The notes beneath the pieces are model-generated. The model made no database searches. It had not been told where the DNA came from and worked only from the letters and a program-made list of their open reading frames with translations. This document shows, piece after piece, positions 56,631 to 63,113 of a DNA stretch of 64,000 nucleotides. The DNA lies in assembly GCA_965116685.1 (NCBI GenBank), contig OZ220707.1, forward strand, positions 1,984,001-2,048,000. Direction: 5' to 3'. Origin of the DNA: Bin80 sp965116685. GTDB lineage: Bacteria > Bacteroidota > Rhodothermia > Rhodothermales > Bin80. How positions within the stretch are numbered: position 1 is the first letter of the stretch; each line of letters opens with the position of its first letter. A program made the translations under genes and the position numbers.

Positions 56631-57219
56631 CACTTTCTTCTTGAAGAGAATACGCTGGTCTTGGGGGCAGGCTTTCGTTTGACATCACCGGAATCTGTTC
56701 AATCTGCTTACGAAGCTTCTCTGTTCGTCTCATCAGATTCGCAATGTTCTTGATGTCAAGGGGCGTTTCTTGTAGACGTTCCAGGAATTTTATCCAGCTC
56801 ATAAAGTTTTTGGACTGAGCGGTTGGAATGCCAGCCTTGTCAAGAAAATTCATATGCTCTTGTAAGCGCTCAATTTCTCGTGACCGTGGATTAAATTTGG
56901 AGATCTCTTGCAAAACACGCTCAAGGGCCACTTTTGCTCTGGCAAACAGCTCGGAATTAACGGTTGCCTGTAGCATTGTATTTCTGACGATGGAATGAAT
57001 CGCGGGCAATGTTTTTTTTGGCACGGGCTCAAGTTCCAATCCCAGCGCTCTACAGAGTGCTACCAAACTTGAAAGACGCAAATCAACCACACCATTTTCG
57101 AATTTGGATATTTGTGCTTGTGGTATACCAGATCTGGTACTTAACTCTCTCTGACTTAATCCCCAAGCTATTCTAGCATTTCTGACGGCAGTGCTGAGAT
57201 GATGTGTTATGTAGCTCAT
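56623..57219 (-). CDS. hipB: HipB-like XRE antitoxin with long C-terminal extension
   Basis: The 198-residue protein has an XRE helix-turn-helix at about 8-65 (LSQRELSTRSGIPQAQISKFENG) and then an extended helical region to the C-terminus, longer than the classic HipB of about 88 residues. It overlaps hipA, the usual antitoxin-first order. It should bind and neutralise HipA and repress the operon; a palindrome lies 30 bases upstream. Confidence 0.85.
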   Translation of the reverse strand: MSYITHHLSTAVRNARIAWGLSQRELSTRSGIPQAQISKFENGVVDLRLSSLVALCRALGLELEPVPKKTLPAIHSIVRNTMLQATVNSELFARAKVALERVLQEISKFNPRSREIERLQEHMNFLDKAGIPTAQSKNFMSWIKFLERLQETPLDIKNIANLMRRTEKLRKQIEQIPVMSNESLPPRPAYSLQEESDA

Positions 57220-57248
57220 GTTACAAAGTTTTTTGATAGTCTATTACA

Positions 57249-57268
57249 CATCAAATTCATTTTTGATG
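57249..57268. promoter_or_regulatory. Palindrome upstream of hipB, candidate operator
   Basis: CATCAAA and TTTGATG form perfect 7-bp arms around a 6-base spacer, about 30 bases before the hipB start in an AT-rich stretch. It fits an autoregulatory site for a dimeric XRE repressor, though binding is not shown. Confidence 0.4.
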
Positions 57269-57405
57269 CCTATATACTATATAATTATACTGACCCTCTT
57301 ACAAAATTCTCAAATCGGGATCTTTGCGAGAAGGTCAATTACAATAAGCAGACACTTTTAAGCCCGACATCCGTACACTGCAGTCCCAACGCAAAGACGC
57401 CGTAA

Positions 57406-57659
57406 ATGACCACAAGACGAATTAAGGATTCTGCAACTGGTGAGGTCGTCGAAGCAAAGGTGGTGGAAATTACTGAAGAGGATAACAATGCGATTGTTCT
57501 CAAATTAGCGGACGGGCCGTATTGCGATTGAAGGTAGATGTTGCAGAAGTTGCTCGGACTTCGGCTCAAAATGCATTTGGTGAACCGATATACATCGTAA
57601 AAGCAACACCTTTATCACGCTTTCAGATCCTCCAAAAGATCATTCGATTTAGGGAATGA
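57406..57659 (+). pseudogene. Small protein of unknown function, frame broken near its middle
   Basis: From ATG 57406 the frame reads MTTRRIKDSATGEVVEAKVV then EEDNNAIVLKLADG and stops at 57531 after 41 codons. A second frame continues with coding character (LKVDVAEVARTSAQNAFGEP then IYIVKATPLSRFQILQKIIR) and ends at 57659, where its stop overlaps the next start (ATGA). Joined near GACGGG (about 57510-57515) they give a protein of about 84 residues. The coupling to the next gene suggests it was the first gene of a three-gene unit. It may be a true frameshift or a sequence error. I do not recognise the family. Confidence 0.5.
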
Positions 57660-58129
57660 GTAATTATGCTAAGGCAGTCGCCGCTAATGTGCAAAAAAAA
57701 GGCGGTCGTTTAAGCGTTCTCTCCTCCAACAACCGGCAGGAACCCAACACCTATACCGTGGTGCTTCGCTCGGATGTTGCGTCTCATGAGACACGGCGGA
57801 ATGCTGTTATGGCACAAGTTCTTTCAAGCTCAACGGATTCTCAAGAGATTACAGTTCATAGGGTGCCTTTTGATGAAGATAAGACGCTGATAAGGTGCGA
57901 AAGTACAGTGTTGCATGCGGTTAAGTCCGAATGTGGAAACTATTTCACTATTGAGTCTGAAGATTTGGACATGTCCCTTACGGAAGCTTCCATGGAGGCA
58001 CTGAAAGATGCATTTGAATCGGTGCTGGCAATAACGTGGGAACTATACGTAATGGGAGATCCCAAAAAAATGACGCAAGGAGCATTGGAACTTAGGGATC
58101 ACCTTATTGAGACCTATCGTCTCGTCTAA
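57656..58129 (+). CDS. Unknown 157-residue protein upstream of a HicA-like gene
   Basis: The soluble 157-residue product (starting MSNYAKAVAANVQKKG) has no motif I recognise. It is rich in Ser, Thr, Glu and Val with predicted alternating strands and a C-terminal helical part (LRDHLIETYRLV). Its start overlaps the stop of the preceding small gene by 4 bases and the HicA-like gene begins one base after its stop, so the three are coupled. Position makes it a candidate antitoxin or cofactor for the HicA-like protein. Confidence 0.6.
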   Translation: MSNYAKAVAANVQKKGGRLSVLSSNNRQEPNTYTVVLRSDVASHETRRNAVMAQVLSSSTDSQEITVHRVPFDEDKTLIRCESTVLHAVKSECGNYFTIESEDLDMSLTEASMEALKDAFESVLAITWELYVMGDPKKMTQGALELRDHLIETYRLV

Positions 58130-58130
58130 C

Positions 58131-58415
58131 ATGGTTTTGGCAAAGCGCAAGGTAGTATCTGCCTTGCTGGGGAAGGGATTCAGTCAGAAGAAAAAGGGAC
58201 ATCATATTGTCGTCTTAGTCTACCGAAAGTTGGATGGGGGTTTATCTAGGATTCGTACACATGTGAGTCATGGTAGTCGTCCAAAAGATTTAAACGATCA
58301 TCTGATCGGGCAAATGGCACGACAAACAAAACTTTCGAGAGAGAACTTTGGGCGACTTACTTCATGTTCGATGGGGCAATCTGAGTACGAAAAAACTATT
58401 AGAGACAACCTTTAA
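58131..58415 (+). CDS. HicA-like (YcfA-type) small protein, candidate toxin
   Basis: About 94 residues from ATG 58131. The text KVVSALLGKGFSQKKKGHH, TLDG-like KLDGGLSRIRTHVSHGS, and then LIGQMARQTKLSRENFGRL matches the HicA-like group with a C-terminal helical extension; the His in KGHHIV corresponds to the RNase His of HicA. There is no HicB homologue next to it; the 157-residue protein takes that place. A ribosome-dependent or free mRNA interferase role is inference from the fold. Confidence 0.65.
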   Translation: MVLAKRKVVSALLGKGFSQKKKGHHIVVLVYRKLDGGLSRIRTHVSHGSRPKDLNDHLIGQMARQTKLSRENFGRLTSCSMGQSEYEKTIRDNL

Positions 58416-58453
58416 GCCCTCTCTTTTTGGGTTACACACGTATATAGTGCCTG

Positions 58454-58618
58454 TCCGGCAATGTCGGCATCAAATGCCAGTCAAAATAACCGGAGGCAAT
58501 CCCGATTACAGCAAAAATGAGAGATACCCATCCAAGAAAATGGCGATAGGATAGCCTGAGAAAATCAGAATCAACGCCACCGCAAACATGAGCGGTGCCA
58601 GCCATTCAAATCCCATTG
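58454..58618 (-). pseudogene. Duplicated 5' fragment of the second dctM gene
   Basis: About 165 bp matches 54315-54480, the first 55 codons of dctM, with scattered substitutions and small indels. It has the same orientation, no promoter and no remainder of the gene. Its right border changes directly into an ISL3-like end. Confidence 0.85.
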
Positions 58619-58646
58619 ATCATTCCATATGAATTACGATGGAACC
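58616..58646. mobile_element. ISL3-like terminal remnant next to the dctM fragment
   Basis: About 30 bp (TGATCATTCCATATG onwards) matches the solo end at 55.2 kb and, more weakly, the intact ISL3 end. It sits exactly where the copied dctM sequence stops. Confidence 0.5.
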
Positions 58647-58707
58647 CGAGTTAGAGCTGGCTGTATGCCATATTGTGTATCCATTGGGCAAAACGACGCA
58701 AGATCAT

Positions 58708-59202
58708 ATGAGTACATTTTCTAACGGACACAGCAATCCTGCACCCGTACCGGCCATGGCCGTGGCCACATACATATTGAACCAGAGATACAAACAGGAG
58801 CGCCCGACTACCACGCTGGATCTGGTGAAGCTGGTTTATCTCTCGCATGGGTGGTTCTTGGGTATATACGGAATGCCGTTGATAATCGAAGCAGTTGAAG
58901 CTTGGCCGTACGGCCCCATGATTCCTATTGTTTACGAAAGGTTCAAGTCATATCGGGGAAATCCTATCGACATAGTGCCAATAGACAATTCAGACCAGCT
59001 GGACCCACGACAGCGAGCAGTAATTGACGAAACGCTACGTGCATACGGTGAGTTTGATACTTGGGGACTGTCGGCCATAAGCCACAAGCCAGGGACCCCG
59101 TGGGATCAAATTTATTCAGGCCATGGTCTTTGGCTAAGCATTCCAAATTCACTTATTCGGCAGCACTACACTGGCCTGTATGAGCGAGAGCATGCAGGCT
59201 GA
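58708..59202 (+). CDS. Panacea-domain protein (DUF4065, SocA-like), candidate antitoxin
   Basis: About 164 residues from ATG 58708. The Panacea core is visible as VATYILNQRYKQERPTTTLD, LVKLVYLSHGWFLG and EAWPYGPMIPIVYERFKSYRG. Panacea proteins such as SocA and the PanA antitoxins neutralise very different toxins encoded next to them. The next gene overlaps the end of this one by 23 bases, the usual arrangement of such pairs. A longer frame from 58639 adds 23 residues but lacks family similarity. Confidence 0.82.
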   Translation: MSTFSNGHSNPAPVPAMAVATYILNQRYKQERPTTTLDLVKLVYLSHGWFLGIYGMPLIIEAVEAWPYGPMIPIVYERFKSYRGNPIDIVPIDNSDQLDPRQRAVIDETLRAYGEFDTWGLSAISHKPGTPWDQIYSGHGLWLSIPNSLIRQHYTGLYEREHAG

Positions 59203-59479
59203 TAAGACCCCAGTCATTCACGTTTACCCAGACGGGGTGCCAGGCCATTCCGTAAGGGCAGATCAAGAATTGGCGGCAATAAAAGACGACAGTCAAAAAG
59301 GGCTCCATGCCCTAGAATTGAGAATCAAGGCATTAGAAACGACAGGGTACCACTTGGCCACTAAAGAGGATTTGGAAAAGGCGAAGACACGGGTAATGTG
59401 GTCTGCGGTAGGTATGGTCATTTCACTAATAGCCGCAGTTGGTTCCATAATTGGTGCAGTTGCGGTGCTAAGCCAATGA
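59180..59479 (+). CDS. Small single-pass membrane protein, candidate Panacea-linked toxin
   Basis: The 99-residue product has a hydrophilic N-terminus, a heptad-like helix (about 33-68; QKGLHALELRIKALETTG and EDLEKAKTRV) and one C-terminal transmembrane segment (about 73-96). It overlaps the Panacea gene by 23 bases. Membrane-active toxins are known partners of Panacea antitoxins, so this is a plausible toxin. An alternative is a structural or sensor protein with no toxicity. Its stop overlaps a further small ORF (ATGA). Confidence 0.65.
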   Translation: MSESMQADKTPVIHVYPDGVPGHSVRADQELAAIKDDSQKGLHALELRIKALETTGYHLATKEDLEKAKTRVMWSAVGMVISLIAAVGSIIGAVAVLSQ

Positions 59480-59598
59480 AAATCGACAAAGAACGACACG
59501 CAAAATTCGACTGCATTGGCAACGCATCAAACCTGACCCCATACGCTATGGTGGCAAGGATGTTGGATTACCATCAGGGAAATATTCACAGAGCTTGA
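59476..59598 (+). CDS. 40-residue ORF coupled to the Panacea module
   Basis: The frame begins MKIDKERHAKFDCIGN and ends HQGNIHRA. Its ATG overlaps the previous stop by 4 bases, the best evidence that it is translated. No family recognised; it could also be the remnant of a longer gene, since the DUF262 gene starts 5 bases later. Confidence 0.35.
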   Translation: MKIDKERHAKFDCIGNASNLTPYAMVARMLDYHQGNIHRA

Positions 59599-59603
59599 AG
59601 CTG

Positions 59604-60597
59604 ATGTCCACCCAACGCTATTCGGTAACGCCGCACCCGATCAATACTCTGCTAACTTGGATAAAGTCGGGCAAAATCGCGATCCCCGAGATTCAGCGCC
59701 CATTCGTATGGTCCGCCGTTAAGGTACGCAACCTGCTTGATTCCTTCTACAACGGCTATCCAGTCGGGTATCTGATCTCTTGGCGCAACCCGACGATCAA
59801 GCTCAAAGACGGCAGCCTATCTTCCGGGAAGCGCATTCTCATCGACGGCCAACAAAGAGTCATGGCTGCACTGCTGGGGGGCGAAGTACTCACTAAGGAA
59901 TACCAAGTGGTACGGATTTGAATTGCATTTCATCCGCAGCAGGAACGTTTCGAGGTACGCAACTCGGCCATTGCCAAAGATGGAGCCTGGATTGACGATA
60001 TCGCCAAGATATTCCACCCAGATGCCGACCACTACGAGTTTGTAGATGAGTATGTGAAGCGCAATCCCGGTGTCGATCGCAAGGTCGTTGGCGAGAAGCT
60101 TCAGAGAGTCGGCAAGATTATCCACAACTATGTCGGGATTATTGAGTTGGCAGAGGATCTTGACATCGAAACTGTTACCGAAATCTTCATTCGCGTTAAC
60201 TCCGAGGGCATGTCGCTTTCCCAAGCCGATTTTGCATGTCGAAGATCGCCGTCAACGAATCCTACGGCGGCAACCTATTGCGCAAGGCCATTGATTATTT
60301 CTGTCACCTCGCCGTGGCGCCGGAGTTCTTCTCGAAGATCGAGAAGGGAGATCCAGATTTCATAGCCTCTCCGTTCTGGTCGAGAATGACATGGCTCAAG
60401 GGCGTGAACGACGATCTCTACGATCCCACCTACACGGACATGTTGCGCGTGGCATTCACCTCGAAGTTCGAGCGCGGCAAGTTGCAAGATCTGGTTGCGC
60501 TGCTCTCTGGACGGAACTTCGAGACACGTGAATACGAGGAGGCTATCGTCGAGGACGCTTTCGCTCGGTTACAGGAGGGCGTCCACGCCTTCATGAA
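59604..60597 (+). pseudogene. DUF262-domain gene, broken three times
   Basis: The DUF262 start is clear: TLLTWIKSGKIAIPEIQRPFVW, DSFYNGYPVGYLISW and RILIDGQQRVMAAL. An in-frame TGA at 59919 interrupts VVRI*IAFHPQQERFEV. Reading resumes with EIFIRVNSEGMSLSQADFA, then loses one base near 60235 (GCATG where GCAATG is expected) and continues in another frame with MSKIAVNESYGG. The 3' end is replaced at about 60597 by group II intron sequence. DUF262 proteins are ParB/Srx-like and belong to GmrSD-type restriction and other defence systems. This copy must be dead. Confidence 0.85.
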
Positions 60598-61184
60598 GCG
60601 GACGATTTTGTGGAAAGTACAAGGAGGAGGCGGAGAAATTTCTACTGGCCTTGCGGGCCCGATTGGAGAAATTCGGATTGAGTCTGCATCCCGATAAAAC
60701 GCGACTGATTGAATTCGGTCGTAATGCGATCGAACGCCGTAGAAACCGAGGAGAAGGGAAACCCAAGACCCTTGACTTTCTGGGATTTACGCAGACCCGT
60801 AAAGGAAAATTCGGACTGGGCCGTAAACCAATCGCGAAGCGTATGGCGCGTTTCATAAAACGAATTCGTAAGGAGCTGTGGCACTGGATACACCAAAGCG
60901 TGCATGACACGGGCATATGGCTTGGCCAAGTTCTGAATGTCTGGCTGAACTACTACGCCGTATCATGGAGCTACCCGTACCTACGAAGATGTTTTAGGTG
61001 CCTGAAATGGGCATGGCTCTGTATCCTACGTCGGCGATCGCAGAAGGATCGGACAACATGGGGGCAGGTGGAGGCCCTAACGCAACGCTATTGGCCGAAG
61101 CTGAAAATACGCCACGACTGGCCAGCGAGACGATTTTCCGTTATGCACGAGAGTGTTACCCAAGGGAGGAGCCGGATGCGTTAA
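60598..61184 (+). pseudogene. Group II intron reverse transcriptase, C-terminal remnant
   Basis: After a frame disturbance just behind the ADDFV codons, the frame from about 60618 reads YKEEAEKFLLALRARLEKFG, then LHPDKTRLIEFGRNAIE and GIWLGQVLNVWLNYYAVSW to RSRMR. It is collinear with the last 190 residues of the intact intron protein. The polymerase palm is absent, so no activity is possible. Confidence 0.87.
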
Positions 61185-61214
61185 CGCGCACGTCCGGATC
61201 TGTGCGGGGGGCCC

Positions 61215-61224
61215 AGGGAAACCT
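61215..61224. repeat. 10-bp target duplication of the IS4 element, left copy
   Basis: AGGGAAACCT abuts the left end and is repeated at 62693-62702. Ten-bp duplications are typical of IS4 elements. One copy removed rebuilds the intron 3' end. Confidence 0.9.
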
Positions 61225-61353
61225 GCACAAGCGCTAACTTGTTTGATTAAGAAAATATTTTTCAATCTGAGGTTTTCTTTTACGGTTAGATCCTCAAGTC
61301 CATTCGAGATCATTTTCCAATCTCGAATCATGGTCTCCAGACCACATGAAGGC

Positions 61354-62514
61354 TCAATCGCCCGAGTTACTTGATTCAAGGCGAACTTGAAGTTTTTCCA
61401 AGGGCTCGTTTGGAATGCGGTAGCCCCAGGGGGAAAAAGTTCGTGCATGACGAACGATTTTTTCCGTGAGCAGTGCCACCAAGAACTTTCCGTAAAGCCA
61501 GGCCTTCGCACTCTCTTGGTCATATTTCGGTAAATGACCAAATTGAGACAATGATTTGAATCGTTTGAATACGAGTTCAACCTGCCACCTCAGGCGATAC
61601 CAATCAAGCACCTGCGATGCAGAAAATTGATCTGCTGGAAATGTGGTAAATACAATGACATAGCGCGCAAAGCGTAGCGTTTGTTCCATGGGCTTTGTTC
61701 CATGGTTTTGGGCATCCTTGCGAATTTTCTTGCAGGCCTTCTGGGCCGCTTCCTCTGTTTTCCGAAGGACACAAACACGCCCCGGTACCGGAGGATCCGA
61801 CCCGACGTACACCTTCCATTCCCCAATTGCACCAATGCGGGTGATGGACTCCACCGCACGCAACAGATCAAAGGATGTGTCAGGCTTCGTATGGAAATGG
61901 AGCGTACCCGTATTCACACGAACGGTGACATACCCACCAGATTTTGTCACGTATTGCACGCCGCTGGCCGTTGCATAGACACGGTCCGCCAGAATATAAT
62001 CCCCAGAATGAACCGGAAATTGTTTGAATGATTCGCCGGTTCCCTTTCCCTTGGTTGGAGTAAGTTTGAAGAAATCGCACCCAAAGGAAGGCAGGGCTAC
62101 GCTATAATGTATGCGCCACTGCGACCCAGTTCGTCCAGGCTCGCAGACCACCGTGGCATCAAACGCACGTACTTGATGCTTCGTATCACCAGAGATCGTG
62201 CTCCCATGTTCCTCAAATAGTGCCTTGCAGAGTGCAGAAAGCCAGTCCCGAGATTTGCGTAGACGTTTGAGCAGCGCTACATCCGATAGCTCGGCCAGAT
62301 TTGCCTGACGAGCTCGTACCACGGTTTCACGTAGGGAATGCCCGCATCCCAAATGGATAAGCAGCGTTCGCAGAAGGGCCTCTGGAGACTTATCCTTACG
62401 CAGTCCGCGTAAGGCGCCCGTATCCGCTGCTAAATCCTTCCAGTTCTCGGGCAGAAACGAAAGCAAGACACCCCAGTCCTCACTAATCGGTGCCGTCGTA
62501 ACGGTTCGCTTCAT
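61354..62514 (-). CDS. IS4-family transposase
   Basis: About 386 residues from ATG 62514 (MKRTVTTAPIS). The DDE core is visible: Asp in VRAFDATVV, Asp in YILADRVYA and the IS4 signature Y-x2-R-x3-E-x6-K in YRLRWQVELVFKRFK. Intact. A TTG at 62529 could add five residues, but the sibling remnant at 34.2 kb supports the ATG. Confidence 0.93.
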   Translation of the reverse strand: MKRTVTTAPISEDWGVLLSFLPENWKDLAADTGALRGLRKDKSPEALLRTLLIHLGCGHSLRETVVRARQANLAELSDVALLKRLRKSRDWLSALCKALFEEHGSTISGDTKHQVRAFDATVVCEPGRTGSQWRIHYSVALPSFGCDFFKLTPTKGKGTGESFKQFPVHSGDYILADRVYATASGVQYVTKSGGYVTVRVNTGTLHFHTKPDTSFDLLRAVESITRIGAIGEWKVYVGSDPPVPGRVCVLRKTEEAAQKACKKIRKDAQNHGTKPMEQTLRFARYVIVFTTFPADQFSASQVLDWYRLRWQVELVFKRFKSLSQFGHLPKYDQESAKAWLYGKFLVALLTEKIVRHARTFSPWGYRIPNEPLEKLQVRLESSNSGD

Positions 62515-62533
62515 GAAAATTCCGATCAAGTTC

Positions 62534-62632
62534 GAGGTTCTTGCAAAACTCTTCTACAATCCGAATAATATACCCGTAGACACTCTCAGAGCAATATTCG
62601 CCTCCAAATGAGAGAGTTTTGCAAGAGGCTCA
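62534..62632. mobile_element. 99-bp MITE-like insert inside the IS4 element
   Basis: The segment has inverted ends containing TCTTGCAAAACTCT and is flanked by the 4-bp duplication GTTC (62530-62533, 62633-62636). It carries no gene. The sibling IS4 fragment at 34130-34237 lacks exactly this segment and shows the empty site, so this is a real secondary insertion. The ends resemble those of IS5-type elements. Confidence 0.85.
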
Positions 62633-62692
62633 GTTCCTTTGATTTAGGGAAAGCTACAATAATTATTGATTGTAAACAAGTTAGCGCTTATG

Positions 62693-62702
62693 AGGGAAAC
62701 CT
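62693..62702. repeat. 10-bp target duplication of the IS4 element, right copy
   Basis: AGGGAAACCT, identical to 61215-61224. Confidence 0.9.
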
Positions 62703-62729
62703 GGGTCCCTACCGCGATGGGCAAATTGA

Positions 62730-63010
62730 TCTGAATACACAGGTAAGTACATTGACATGTTGCGCGAGTTGCTGAGAGATGACCGCGCCCGTACGGCCGG
62801 GCTGATTGCGCTTAACTCGCCCGGCGAACGCCAGATCGCAACGTTTGGCCGGCTCATGGCCGAAGTCGGATCGTTTGAGGTCTTAGGTCGCGATTATTCG
62901 CGTATGTAGATGCTGCGGTGGCCGAAATTCTGGGCGGCAAACGATTCAACACACCCGTCGTGGGCAGCGCGGAGATCAAGTCAGCGCGAAATGTTTTAGT
63001 GGGACAATCC
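62730..63010 (+). pseudogene. Decayed gene of unknown family downstream of the intron remnant
   Basis: One frame reads MLRELLRDDRARTAGLIAL, NSPGERQIATFGRLMAEVG and SFEVLGRDYSR, ending at 62909. A second frame takes over with YVDAAVAEILGGKRFNTPVV and then GSAEIKSARNVLV. Both have coding character and join near 62904. There is no proper start and the text does not match DUF262, so it is a separate relic. I do not recognise the family. Confidence 0.5.
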
Positions 63011-63113
63011 CTTTGCAATTCAATTGTCCTGCGTGTCTCTCGTGGTATATCGGTATATGGCTCTTCCTACAAGATAAACGCCTACTCCACCTATTGCCTT
63101 GCCTATAGTATCT

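Larger units (their letters stand above)
61225..62692. mobile_element. IS4-family insertion sequence, complete (1468 bp)
   Basis: The ends share AAGCGCTAACTTGTTT in inverted orientation (GCAC before it at the left, CAT at the right). A perfect 10-bp duplication flanks it. It carries an intact transposase on the minus strand and a 99-bp MITE-like insert between the transposase start and the right end. A 108-bp remnant of a sibling copy lies at 34130. Confidence 0.92.
60598..62718 (+). mobile_element. 5'-truncated group II intron remnant, split by an IS4 element
   Basis: Intron sequence begins at 60598 inside the reverse transcriptase active-site motif (GCG GAC GAT TTT GTG, the ADDFV of YADD) and runs through the thumb and X domain to domain V-like GAGCCGGATGCG. 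It is cut at 61224 by the IS4 element and resumes at 62703 (GGGTCCCTACCGCGAT), ending at 62718. The similarity to the 31757-33675 intron covers the 3' end exactly. The whole ribozyme 5' half is missing. Confidence 0.87.
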
